NCBI GenBank assembly: GCA_031556725.1
Contig: JAVBSL010000042.1
Location: forward strand, 15,098 to 79,097
Direction: 5' to 3'
From: UBA935 sp031556725
Lineage (GTDB): Bacteria > Bacillota > Clostridia > Lachnospirales > Lachnospiraceae
Length of the DNA: 64,000 nt
Positions 17,366 through 25,106 of this stretch are shown one piece after another. The notes beneath the pieces are model-generated. The model had not been told where the DNA came from, ran no database searches, and was given only the letters and a program-made list of their open reading frames with translations. Position 1 is the first letter of the stretch. Each line of letters opens with the position of its first letter. Both the position numbers and the translations under genes were made by a program.

Positions 17366-17920
17366 ATTTCTCTCCCCTATGGTCTTAAGTATTATTAGAA
17401 CATAAAAAGCAAATTTGGATATTCATAAGTTATAGATTATTTTAAATAAAATCAAGGGGAACTTTAATATATTGATAAATTAGAATTTTATAGAATTGCA
17501 GTAAAAATCCCCTTTACTTATTTTTACATTATATAACAAAATATATTAAAGTACAATCATATTAATTCTTGAGGACAGATTGACAGTTTGACGGTGGATA
17601 ACTGTATTGATACAGCAAAGAAATATAAAAACAAAAGCGGAATTAACAGTAAATCATCTAATCATTGTGGAAAACTATCCGTGAAATAAATGAGCAAAAC
17701 AACCATAAACAGGGTCGCCTTGCTCGAAGTTGCTTATCCACAAAATAAAAAAATAAATTTCAGCATTTTTCACAATAGGCTAACATAGGGAGTGAACAGT
17801 AACCTAATAATATTTATTAAAATGAAAATAATAAGGTTGCATATTGCGTTTGCCATTTTTCTAATATATAATTCTAATTAATGCAAGTTGTAAATGATTT
17901 TAAGAGAGGCGGTACATGTA
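17366..17920. other. 555-base AT-rich intergenic region
   Basis: No open reading frame with a credible ribosome binding site is present. It separates divergent genes (MORN protein on -, small gene on +), so it must hold promoters for both, but no confident -35/-10 pair stands out. Contents seen: a 7-bp inverted pair, AAGGGGA (17454-17460) with TCCCCTT (17508-17514), and a cluster of three DnaA-box-like nine-mers at 17593-17742 that is listed separately. Confidence 0.5.
17593..17742. promoter_or_regulatory. Cluster of three DnaA-box-like sites
   Basis: A perfect consensus box TTATCCACA is on the + strand at 17734-17742. On the - strand, TTTTCCACA is at 17666-17674 (read as TGTGGAAAA on +) and TTATCCACC at 17593-17601 (read as GGTGGATAA on +); each of these differs from the consensus at one position. 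Spacing is about 70 bases between neighbours, in AT-rich DNA. Similar clusters occur at replication origins and at DnaA-titration or DnaA-regulated sites. No replication initiator gene is nearby, so this is more likely a regulatory or titration cluster, or the relic of a mobile-element origin. Confidence 0.45.
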
Positions 17921-18319
17921 ATGATCGATCCTAAAATTCTTTTTGTCAAACAATTCTTAGCAACTTTATCTGCACGTAATGTTTTTACAATACCAATTAA
18001 TAACGATGATTTTAAACAAGGTGTACAAAACATGGCTGATTATTTCGAAAGATATAAGGAGCGATTTGGTCCTTATGCTGATAATTTAGAGTTACTTTTT
18101 CTGAAATATTCAACAAATGGTGATTATAGTCAGTTTACAAGGATTATTGAAAGCTTTAATGGCAGAATAGTTTCTTTGGATAATCCACATTATATAAAAG
18201 CGAACATCCGATTAGAGGCGGACTACGTGCAGGAACTGACGCATAATAAAGAACTAAAGATAAGGAATGATGACTTCCAGGAATTAATAGGCTGTTTTAG
18301 AAAAGGAGCAGGAATTTAG
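17921..18319 (+). CDS. Small protein of unknown function, partner of the HD/PRTase-like gene
   Basis: 132 residues, soluble, mostly helical and mixed-charge, for example NMADYFERYKERFGPYADN and LEADYVQELTHNKELKIRND. No family is recognised. The ATG at 17921 is chosen because GAGAGGCGG ends 8-9 bases before it; an in-frame ATG at 17894 would add nine residues but lacks a site. It ends 23 bases before the large HD-domain gene and reads in the same direction, so the two are likely co-transcribed. It may be a regulatory, sensor or antitoxin-like subunit for that enzyme; this is inference from position only. Confidence 0.6.
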   Translation: MIDPKILFVKQFLATLSARNVFTIPINNDDFKQGVQNMADYFERYKERFGPYADNLELLFLKYSTNGDYSQFTRIIESFNGRIVSLDNPHYIKANIRLEADYVQELTHNKELKIRNDDFQELIGCFRKGAGI

Positions 18320-18342
18320 TCATTGTGTAGGGGGAAGATAAA

Positions 18343-21096
18343 ATGCAATTTAAAGAACTGTTTAGAGAAAAAGAATTTTTTACCATTTTCGGAGAAGTCG
18401 AAGCATTTTCGAAGAATATCTTGGAAGACTATAATGATAAATTAGAAAAAGGAGTATTAGCTACTGAAAGAAAAGAAATTTTTGATGCTATATGGGGCAA
18501 TATAGAGTTTTCCGGCGGTGAAATTTGTGTTTTGGATTCACCGCTTTTACAACGCTTGAGAAAGATTAAACAGTTAGGGCTGGCCTACTATGTGTATTGC
18601 GGATGTGATTACTCCCGCTTTAATCACACAGTAGGTATTACTTATTTAGCGGATCGAATGGCAGTAAGCATAAACAAAAATGATTTAGGGTTAGAAGAAG
18701 AACGGAAGAAATATTTTAAAGAAGTGGTACGTTTGGCAGCTATATTTCATGATACCGGGCACATGTTTTTAAGTCATGTATCGGAACACTACTTTGGAAA
18801 GAGCACAGACTATAAAAGAAGTGATATTATTGGTCCTATGTTGAATCAGTTTGAAAAGCGGATAAAAAAGAAGATATCGTTTCACGAGGTTTTGAGCTGT
18901 ATGATTGTTAATACAGAAGAGGTGCGGCGATTGCTGAAGCTGTCAATTGATTCTGTCGATGATATAACAATTAATGCGAAGCATATAGAGGAAGACTTAA
19001 ACTGTTTGGTAGAATACATTTCCGGGTTAATTGTCGGAATCCCGATAGATAGGAGTATTTTACCATATGCGAGCATTATAAATGGTCCGATAGATGCTGA
19101 TAAGTGTGATTATTTGTCGAGAGATTCTCATGTAACTCGAGTTCCGGTGGCGGTGGATGTTTCAAGACTTACACAGAAGTTAAGTGTGGTTGCAGTAAAT
19201 GATATAAATAAATCGGATTTATGGCAGGATGAAACAGAAGAAGGGTGTTTTTACGAACTGGCAATGAAGGATTCAGCGGAAAAAGCTCTTTTTCAATTAT
19301 GTATTGCCAGAACGATAATGTATGATAGTGTTTACTATCATCATAAAGTACTGACAGCTGAAACGGAGTTTCGAAATATATTGAATACGCTTTCAAAATT
19401 GCATGCTCCTGTTTTTGATACGTTTACAGAGATTTTACATTATACGGATGAAGATTTTAATAAGTATTTTTTCGAAATGTTAAAAAGCAATAGAGATGCA
19501 AATGACAGTGCTATTATAGATCGGGTAAGTAAGCAATTAAAAAAATTATATAACCGAGAATTTGCTAAAAGAGTTATTTGCATAATGCCGGATTATTTAA
19601 CAGGAAGCCAAAGCAAAAAGGAATCTTTATATGATTCGATCTTAACAGTAATTGATTCGCCGGATGAAAAAGCACTGATTACAAGAACAAAGGAAGAATA
19701 CATTTTGATTCGTAGTCTTTTTCAAATGAGCATCAAAGAAGTGCAGGAGATAAATGTTTTTGTTATTCAGGCGCCAATTAATGTGTTCGGCCATGGGAAG
19801 ATTCAGGTTCCGATTGACCTGAAGGATGGAAATAAGAGGGACTTTAAAGGCTATGAATTGGTGAGCAGCAGGGAAACCAGCAGTTCCGCGTCTTATATAG
19901 TAACAGATGAAAGCGAAAAGCTTTTGATATACTTTGCATTGGAAAAAGTATTATTTAAGGATTATGGTATTTTAATAAAAAGTGAAGCGATTTCTTGTGG
20001 AAAATATAATCAGAAAGCGATGAATAGTAAATATAAAGAATTATTTATGTTAGGTTATTTTGATGATACCCCAAAGCTGCTCAAAGACGATTTTATTCGT
20101 AAAATTATGTCTGAATCAAAAATAAGCAAAATAGTCGAAGAATACGCCGCTTATGAGGGACCAAAAGGATATAAGGTAACAGAAGAAGGGGTAAAGAACT
20201 TTTTTAGACAAGTGATATGTACATGTAAGGATAAAGAAAAATCTAAAATCATTGCCGATGGAATTTATCGATTGATGGACAATGCGTTATTTATTAACAG
20301 GGAATATTTAACGATTAACTTGGAAAAGAAGTTAGCGGAAATAGAGAGTATGGAAACCCTTTATGTGGTTCCATTAGGGAGCATGCTTGACAGCGCAAAG
20401 CACATGACATATTTTTGGAATGACATTGAATCTGAGAACCTTCATATAGAAACGGAAAAAAGTTTGGAGGAAATACTGATGCTTCCAGATGTAGATAGTA
20501 TATTTTTCTTTGATGATGGTTCCTTTTCGGGAGTTCAATTGACATCTATTATGCAGGAATATATGGGAATACCAAAAGAAAATCGAAAAACGGAAGAAGA
20601 ACATGTGGATGAGTTGCCAGATGATTTGCGTACCAAACTAAAGGATAAAAAAATCATATGCTTTTTTATTGCATTTAATAAAGCTAACGAGCAGATAATA
20701 AGTAAGGAACTCCGCAAAATAGGATTAGAAAATGTTCAATTTCTGTTTATTGAAGATATGACCATTAAGTATTTGGAAGAAAACAAGGATAAGATTTTTG
20801 AAAATGAAGAGCAGCGGGTATGCACGAAGGAATTTTTAGATTATGTGGGATTTGAAATTATGGATTCCATTAAGAAAGACGAGAACGGGTATAAAAAGGG
20901 TTGGGATGCTGAAAGAGTTAAACGGGCGGCATTAGGATATAACGATGCTCAACAAATGGTTTTCCTCAAATCAAGTGTGCCTACATATACAATAACAGCA
21001 TTTTGGCAAGAAGGCGGAACAGTAGGTGGATACTTGTGGGAACCCTTATTCCGCAGAACTAAAAAAAGAAAAAAGCGGAACAATCACGGTTCATGA
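18343..21096 (+). CDS. HD-domain (SAMHD1/dGTPase-like) hydrolase fused to a phosphoribosyltransferase-like domain
   Basis: 917 residues. The N-terminal 300 match the COG1078/SAMHD1 type of HD phosphohydrolase: LDSPLLQRLRKIKQLGLAYY (about 65-84), SRFNHTVGITYLADR with metal-ligand His95, IFHDTGHMFLSH with His136-Asp137, and GPIDADKCDYLSRDS with Asp251. These four metal ligands are intact, so nucleotide triphosphohydrolase activity is possible. The C-terminal third (about 665-915) contains SIFFFDDGSFSGVQLTSI, which resembles the PRPP-binding loop (acidic pair then Ser-Gly) of phosphoribosyltransferases, and ends in a proline/tryptophan segment (AFWQEGGTVGGYLWEPLF) seen in PRTase-like proteins of conflict systems. 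The middle region (300-660) is helical and unassigned. It follows the 132-residue gene and precedes a broken small gene and a nuclease graveyard. Phage-defence or nucleotide-depletion role is inferred. Confidence 0.75.
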   Translation: MQFKELFREKEFFTIFGEVEAFSKNILEDYNDKLEKGVLATERKEIFDAIWGNIEFSGGEICVLDSPLLQRLRKIKQLGLAYYVYCGCDYSRFNHTVGITYLADRMAVSINKNDLGLEEERKKYFKEVVRLAAIFHDTGHMFLSHVSEHYFGKSTDYKRSDIIGPMLNQFEKRIKKKISFHEVLSCMIVNTEEVRRLLKLSIDSVDDITINAKHIEEDLNCLVEYISGLIVGIPIDRSILPYASIINGPIDADKCDYLSRDSHVTRVPVAVDVSRLTQKLSVVAVNDINKSDLWQDETEEGCFYELAMKDSAEKALFQLCIARTIMYDSVYYHHKVLTAETEFRNILNTLSKLHAPVFDTFTEILHYTDEDFNKYFFEMLKSNRDANDSAIIDRVSKQLKKLYNREFAKRVICIMPDYLTGSQSKKESLYDSILTVIDSPDEKALITRTKEEYILIRSLFQMSIKEVQEINVFVIQAPINVFGHGKIQVPIDLKDGNKRDFKGYELVSSRETSSSASYIVTDESEKLLIYFALEKVLFKDYGILIKSEAISCGKYNQKAMNSKYKELFMLGYFDDTPKLLKDDFIRKIMSESKISKIVEEYAAYEGPKGYKVTEEGVKNFFRQVICTCKDKEKSKIIADGIYRLMDNALFINREYLTINLEKKLAEIESMETLYVVPLGSMLDSAKHMTYFWNDIESENLHIETEKSLEEILMLPDVDSIFFFDDGSFSGVQLTSIMQEYMGIPKENRKTEEEHVDELPDDLRTKLKDKKIICFFIAFNKANEQIISKELRKIGLENVQFLFIEDMTIKYLEENKDKIFENEEQRVCTKEFLDYVGFEIMDSIKKDENGYKKGWDAERVKRAALGYNDAQQMVFLKSSVPTYTITAFWQEGGTVGGYLWEPLFRRTKKRKKRNNHGS

Positions 21097-21128
21097 AATC
21101 TTCTTCGTCGGGCAGAACTTTGCCGGAA

Positions 21129-21526
21129 ATGGCATCTGAAACCAGATTAACAGAGAAGGAATTATTAGAACGCGTGGGTTCAGCTAGAAAGGGTTACAGG
21201 CAGCTAAAGTCATAACGTTTTTAAGTAGAAAAACAATAAGTTCTATTCTCAGGAGATTAGATGCGCTGATAGCCGGATATGGAGAAGCAAATGAAGGTAA
21301 TGAAATGGATTTTGCAGTGGATGTAAATGAAATCATCTTTCAGATGGAAATCTATGATCAGATTTGGTATACCAGGCAAATACCAGAAAAAGGAAGACAC
21401 AGTCAAAAAGCAGTTGAACTTGTTAAGGAGATAATTGGTCGATTGGAAGACATACCAGATGGATGTGCAGAGTGTTTTCCATTTGAAACAATAGATGAAT
21501 TGAAAAGCAAGTATTTTCAGGATTGA
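21129..21526 (+). pseudogene. Small gene broken by a frameshift, or 73-residue ORF
   Basis: An ATG at 21129 opens 28 codons (MASETRLTEKELLERVGSAR) ending at TAA 21213-21215. A second frame is open from 21188 to the TGA-linked end at 21526 and reads ITFLSRKTISSILRRLDALI onward. Joining the two by a single shift between 21188 and 21212 would give one protein of about 130 residues. Alternatively, the ATG at 21305 has AAGG at 21294-21297 and could start an independent 73-residue protein (ending FPFETIDELKSKYFQD). No family is recognised. It lies just downstream of the HD/PRTase-like gene and could be a third, decayed component. Confidence 0.4.
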
Positions 21527-22145
21527 GTTTATAATAACCCATTAGTTTTATATGAACATACAGAAAATATTTATCGCATAATAAGAAGAAATTAACGGAC
21601 ACACCAAATACGGTATATCCGTGTTATATTTACCGAAAAATATACAAGATATGGTATTGTGCAACTTGCTACTTACATTTGTTTTTTAATTGAAAACAGT
21701 CTTGCAGCACCGTCATCGTCTATGCAGGCGACATCATATAGAAAAATGTAGAGAAGTTAACTTCCTAAAATTCAATGAACGTTTGACTTGATTTGTAAAA
21801 CAAAAGTGAGTAATAAGTTACGGCGGTGCCGCCTGTCCGGTGTGGCGAGGGCGGAATACTCATGAATATATCAAATCTATAATTTAATGGATTAATGACT
21901 TAAGGGGAAAACTTATTGCTTTTTATTTTTTAAACACACTTGCATCTTCAAAATGGCTATGCTACAATTGCATTACGCAAAGATTTCTATTATTTCTATA
22001 ATCTTTTTTCTTTTGCTTTGGATTTCTGTCCAGAGCATCAAACGGTATATCCCGTAGAACTCCTTGCTAAAATAAAAATATGGCAGGAGAGACGGCACAG
22101 TTTGATTTGTGTTTCCTTCTGCTAAACCAAGAGAGGAAGAAACAT
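21527..22145. other. Intergenic region with repeat fragments, no clear gene
   Basis: About 620 bases with no credible gene. It contains one copy of a 44-base direct repeat (21637-21680) and a short GC-rich island around 21820-21855 (GGCGGTGCCGCC) that stands out from the AT-rich surroundings and may be the relic of an inserted element. The ATG at 22080 opens the downstream nuclease frame but has no ribosome binding site. Confidence 0.4.
21637..21680 (+). repeat. 44-bp direct repeat, copy 1
   Basis: Forty-four bases from AAAATATACAAGATATGG to CTACTTACATTT are identical to 23203-23246. Similarity continues with a few changes for another 25 bases on the right (ATTGAAA..GTCTTGC). The two copies are 1.57 kb apart and flank the 285-residue Rpn-like nuclease gene. 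Confidence 0.85.
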
Positions 22146-23003
22146 ATGGAGAAAGTACAAAGTGACAACATTTCATTACCGGATGATTATGCTATTAATC
22201 TTAGCGATTTTGCATTATTTTTATCGGTTATGAAGAACAAAAAGGCATATCAATGCACACTGAGCATTATTCTTGACGACCCGGATATTGAACTTAGTGA
22301 GGTTAAGGTAGAACAGGTGATACTAAATAAAAGCGGTAAGCGTGCCATTCGTTTAGATGCATGGGCACTTGATACTAAGAACCGGCAGTATAACATGGAG
22401 ATGCAAAACGATACATCCCATGACAATTTACCTAAACGTTTGCGATTTTATCAGGGGATGCTGGACACGCCCATACTAAAATCCGGCAAAAACACTCGGT
22501 ATAGGGAACTACCTTCCACTGTAATTATTTTTATTACACAAGATGATATTTTTGGTAAAGACTGTGCAAAATATACATTTGTGGAACGTTGCGAAGAATG
22601 TCCGGAGTTGTGCCTTGAGGATGGAACTAAGAAAATTTTCTTAAATATGAAAAGTAAGAACGGAACACCGGAATTGATCAGTTTGCTACAGTATATGAAA
22701 GAAACACATATAGACAATCCGGAAATTATTTTAATAGATGAAAGGATTGTAGAATTAGACAATATTGTCAGGGAAGTAAAAGAATCGGAGGAATGGGAGG
22801 CAGTAAACATGGGCATTCTGGAATATGGTATTGAGCGGGGAACAGAGATCGGCAAAGAGATCGGCAAAGAGATCGGCATTAAGGCATTAATCGACACCTG
22901 TATTGAATTGGGAACCGATAAAGAATATATTATTCAAAAATTAGTAAAGGATTTTGAACTTTCACAAGAAGAAGCTGAAAATTATTTGAATCAGGGTCAG
23001 TAG
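22146..23003 (+). CDS. Rpn-like PD-(D/E)XK nuclease / transposase-family protein (copy 1)
   Basis: 285 residues of the PD-(D/E)XK 'family transposase' group related to Rpn recombination-promoting nucleases. The catalytic core is visible as AIRLDAWALD (Asp71) and YNMEMQND (Glu85-x-Gln87), followed by the helix PKRLRFYQGMLD and, further on, TVIIFITQDDIFG. The C-terminal tail carries three DNA repeats of GAGATCGGCAAA type (22845-22877) encoding GKEIGKEIG, a slippage-prone segment usual in this family. The ATG at 22146 is preferred because GAGAGGAAG precedes it; 22080 would add 22 residues. Family members cleave DNA and promote RecA-independent recombination. It is flanked by 44-bp direct repeats, which suggests mobility. 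Confidence 0.8.
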   Translation: MEKVQSDNISLPDDYAINLSDFALFLSVMKNKKAYQCTLSIILDDPDIELSEVKVEQVILNKSGKRAIRLDAWALDTKNRQYNMEMQNDTSHDNLPKRLRFYQGMLDTPILKSGKNTRYRELPSTVIIFITQDDIFGKDCAKYTFVERCEECPELCLEDGTKKIFLNMKSKNGTPELISLLQYMKETHIDNPEIILIDERIVELDNIVREVKESEEWEAVNMGILEYGIERGTEIGKEIGKEIGIKALIDTCIELGTDKEYIIQKLVKDFELSQEEAENYLNQGQ

Positions 23004-23022
23004 AATAATTTAGGAGCTTTCA

Positions 23023-23283
23023 ATGGCGTTTATGATCAGCAGATTTCAGGTGAATGGAACGACTGCTAAGAGACACATTTTCCCATCGGTGGATATGACA
23101 GCAAGAGAAGCACTTGAACTGTATAAGAGCAGAGATGCTTATTGCCTTTGTGGCTCCTATCATGCAAAGGGTATGGCATCAGAGAACCGGAATTCTTACC
23201 CCAAAATATACAAGATATGGTATTGTGCAACTTGCTACTTACATTTATTTTTAATTGAAACTGTCTTGCTTTATTTCTTCTAA
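23023..23283 (+). CDS. Short ORF of doubtful status
   Basis: 86 codons starting at an ATG with a good AGGAG six bases upstream. The first 55 residues (MAFMISRFQVNGTTAKRHIF, then MTAREALELYKSRDAY) look protein-like but match no family I recognise. The last 30 residues come from the 44-bp direct repeat at 23203 and turn hydrophobic, which suggests that the repeat has cut into an older gene. It may be the start of a truncated gene; expression is uncertain. Confidence 0.3.
   Translation: MAFMISRFQVNGTTAKRHIFPSVDMTAREALELYKSRDAYCLCGSYHAKGMASENRNSYPKIYKIWYCATCYLHLFLIETVLLYFF
23203..23246 (+). repeat. 44-bp direct repeat, copy 2
   Basis: Identical over 44 bases to 21637-21680 and lying on the other side of the first Rpn-like nuclease gene. 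It overlaps the end of the doubtful ORF at 23023. Confidence 0.85.
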
Positions 23284-23289
23284 TACAGT

Positions 23290-23483
23290 ACCATTAAAGG
23301 TATCAAATATCATTATAAGCATAAATAGACTAACCATCTTTGAGCCACAGCTCATCATGAATTCTTATTCATTTCAAAAATCTATGCTTATTACCCACAG
23401 AAATAATAGGCAGGAGATTTTTGAAGATCTCCTGTACAAACACTGGAGGAAGAATGAAAAACACACAAAATGAGGATACTGCG
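23290..23483 (+). repeat. Duplicated nuclease leader, copy A
   Basis: About 190 bases that match 23654-23842 closely, covering the whole upstream leader of an Rpn-like gene and its first codons. Shared landmarks are AAATATCATTATAAGCAT, CTCATCATGAATTCTTATTC, the CAGGAGA hairpin and the ribosome binding site. This copy drives only a truncated gene (23454-23519). The long ORF that can be read through it from 23255 is an artefact. Confidence 0.8.
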
Positions 23484-23519
23484 GAACTGTCGATTGAACA
23501 GATTGCTGGTTTATTATGA
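23454..23519 (+). pseudogene. Truncated N-terminus of an Rpn-like nuclease (copy 2)
   Basis: Twenty-one codons with a good ribosome binding site (GGAGG). It starts MKNTQNEDTAEL then SIEQIAGLL and stops. Compared with the intact gene at 23813 it carries the first residues fused directly to the AEL-(P/S)IEQIA segment found at about residue 45 there, so an internal deletion and loss of the rest have destroyed it. No catalytic residue remains. Confidence 0.7.
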
Positions 23520-23653
23520 TAATGAGAATTTTAAAAGGGTCGAATTGAAGATACAACATTAGAGAGCAGACCAACAATCTGCTCTGTTTAATACCCAAAT
23601 ACTTCAGATGACATTCAACATAAATCAAACTTGCAATATTTTCTATGTTGTGA

Positions 23654-23842
23654 TACCATATAAGGTATTAAATATCATTATAAGCATATAAATCTTATTC
23701 TTTGAGCTGTAGCTCATCATGAATTCTTATTCATTTCAAAAATCTATGCTTATTACCCAAAAACAATAGGCAGGAGATTTTTGATGTCTCCTGTACAAAC
23801 ACAGGAGGACGAATGGGAAACACACAAATAGGGGACAGTGCG
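23654..23842 (+). repeat. Duplicated nuclease leader, copy B
   Basis: Second copy of the leader duplicated at 23290-23483, here in front of the intact Rpn-like gene at 23813. The two differ by scattered substitutions and small indels, so the duplication is not recent. With copy A it accounts for most of the gene-free stretch 23284-23812. Confidence 0.8.
23771..23808 (+). promoter_or_regulatory. Possible translational switch: alternative hairpins at the ribosome binding site
   Basis: Three short segments stand in a row: CAGGAGA (23771-23777), TCTCCTG (23787-23793) and CAGGAGG (23802-23808), the last being the ribosome binding site of the ATG at 23813. The middle segment can pair either with the first (7 bp) or with the ribosome binding site (6 bp), not both. 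The same order is kept in the duplicated leader (23411-23418, 23427-23434, 23443-23449), where the first stem is 8 bp. This is the classic layout of a translational on/off switch; function is inferred. Confidence 0.45.
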
Positions 23843-24766
23843 TCTGCTGTAGAGCAGACCCAATACGATAGTTATGCCAAGAACATCTTGAGTAATCGAT
23901 ATATTTTGGCATGGATTATGAGGGATACGGTATCGGAGTTTGCAGAATTACCAATTGAGCAGATTGCAACAGAATGTATTAATCCGGAGATAATTATTTC
24001 AGAGGCGGCATTCCTATCGGAAAAGATTATCGGTGACAACACAGAAAGCAATATCCCGGGGGAGGGAATGGTTACCTTCGATATTCGGTTTCATGCTTAC
24101 GCTCCGCAGAAAAAAGGGCGGAAGAAGATTCTTTTTGATGTTGAAGCCCAGAAGAAATTCCACCCAGGTTACGAGATCGTAACAAGAGGAATTTTTTATG
24201 GAGCCCGGATGATATCGACCCAGGCCAAAACAGAATTTAATTTTGACAATTATAACGGCATCAAGAAGGTATACTCGATCTGGATATGCATGAATGCCAC
24301 AGATAAAGTTGGGAATGCCATTTCCAAGTTTTCAATAACCAAATCCGATTTAGAAGCGGGAATTCCCAATAAGCTAGCCAGCTATGACAAGCTTACCGTT
24401 ATTCAGATTACATTGGGTGGGGAAACTAAGGCGAGTAAGAAAAGAATTATTAGATTATTGAACATAATATTCATGGAAAGAATGCCAACCCATGAAAAAG
24501 AAAAGATAATGGAGGAAGAGTTCGGAGTCATACTGAACGGTAAGCAAAGAGAGGAGTTTAGAGAAATGTGTAATTTCAGCGAAGGGATTTTGGAAAGAGG
24601 AATGGAACAGGGAATCAAACAGGGAATCGAACAGGGAGATGCCAGACGGCTTACTGAAAGTGTTGAAAAAATAATGAAAAATTTGCGGATTTCACTGGAA
24701 AATGCTTGTGCACTTTTAGAGATTACGATAGAACAGTACGGGGAAGCAAGCAAATATCTTAAATAA
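23813..24766 (+). CDS. PD-(D/E)XK nuclease family transposase-like protein (copy 3, intact)
   Basis: 317 residues of the same broad Rpn/PD-(D/E)XK group but a different subfamily from the gene at 22146. The catalytic pattern is MVTFDIRFHAY (Asp90) and ILFDVEAQKKF (Glu111-x-Gln113), preceded by an N-terminal helical region (NRYILAWIMRDTVSEFAELP) and followed by FYGARMIS and IWICMNAT strands. The C-terminus has the family's Gly/Gln repeats (GMEQGIKQGIEQGDARR) encoded by repeated GAACAGGGAATC-like DNA. AGGAGG precedes the ATG. Probably a DNA-cleaving recombination or mobile-element protein. It is flanked by truncated relatives on both sides. Confidence 0.85.
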   Translation: MGNTQIGDSASAVEQTQYDSYAKNILSNRYILAWIMRDTVSEFAELPIEQIATECINPEIIISEAAFLSEKIIGDNTESNIPGEGMVTFDIRFHAYAPQKKGRKKILFDVEAQKKFHPGYEIVTRGIFYGARMISTQAKTEFNFDNYNGIKKVYSIWICMNATDKVGNAISKFSITKSDLEAGIPNKLASYDKLTVIQITLGGETKASKKRIIRLLNIIFMERMPTHEKEKIMEEEFGVILNGKQREEFREMCNFSEGILERGMEQGIKQGIEQGDARRLTESVEKIMKNLRISLENACALLEITIEQYGEASKYLK

Positions 24767-25040
24767 TCAATATATTTTGGCATGGCTTATGAAGGGCAGG
24801 TAACGGAGTCATATTGTAGAACAGAAGGTTTAGAGGTGAGGGTTAAAGGTAATGTGCAATTTAGGTGAAGGAATTTTCCAGATGGGGGTTGAATACGGCA
24901 ATGAGCAGGGGACCATTCTGGGAGAGAGGCGTATGCTTACGTTGATACAGGAAATGATGAAAAACGGTGAGGGGAACTGTGTTTCTAATCTTACGGATAG
25001 TATATTCTTAAAGGAAATGTATCAAAAGTACCGGCTATAA
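24765..25040 (+). pseudogene. Decayed remnant of another PD-(D/E)XK transposase-like gene (copy 4)
   Basis: Immediately after copy 3 the DNA repeats the N-terminal motif of that gene: AATCAATATATTTTGGCATGG reads NQYILAWLMKG, compared with NRYILAWIMRD, and then meets a stop. Further on, MCNLGEGIFQMGVEYGNEQG (from 24852) parallels MCNFSEGILERGMEQG of copy 3. The catalytic middle is missing. A 62-codon ORF (24852-25040) is all that remains open, so it is a relic and not a small gene. Confidence 0.7.
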
Positions 25041-25066
25041 GAAAACGGTAGTTGTTTGGGGTGTAA

Positions 25067-25102
25067 AAGGGGTTGCCGCATTTTGCTCTGCGGCAACCCC
25101 TT
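25067..25102. terminator. Strong hairpin terminator at the end of the GH127 gene
   Basis: AAGGGGTTGCCGCA (25067-25080), an 8-base loop and TGCGGCAACCCCTT (25089-25102) form a perfect 14-bp stem. Read on the - strand it is followed by TTTTACACC, so it should end transcription of the GH127 gene, whose stop is 5 bases away. It may also stop + strand read-through from the nuclease relics. It marks the border between the AT-rich accessory DNA and the richer carbohydrate locus. Confidence 0.85.
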
Positions 25103-25106
25103 ATAA

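Noticed and set aside
17366..17920. Chromosomal replication origin
   Set aside because: There are DnaA-like boxes but no dnaA, dnaN, recF or other origin genes and only three boxes; kept as a regulatory cluster.
22845..22877. CRISPR-like short repeats
   Set aside because: Three 12-base repeats without spacers, inside a coding tail; a slippage repeat encoding GKEIGKEIG.
23255..23473. 72-codon ORF through the duplicated leader
   Set aside because: It reads through a non-coding leader repeat whose other copy has no matching ORF.
24403..24783. 126-codon antisense ORF over the nuclease gene
   Set aside because: Shadow of an intact gene with catalytic motifs on the other strand.
24852..25040. 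62-codon ORF as a real small gene
   Set aside because: It is the similar but decayed C-terminal tail of the neighbouring nuclease family; listed as part of a pseudogene.
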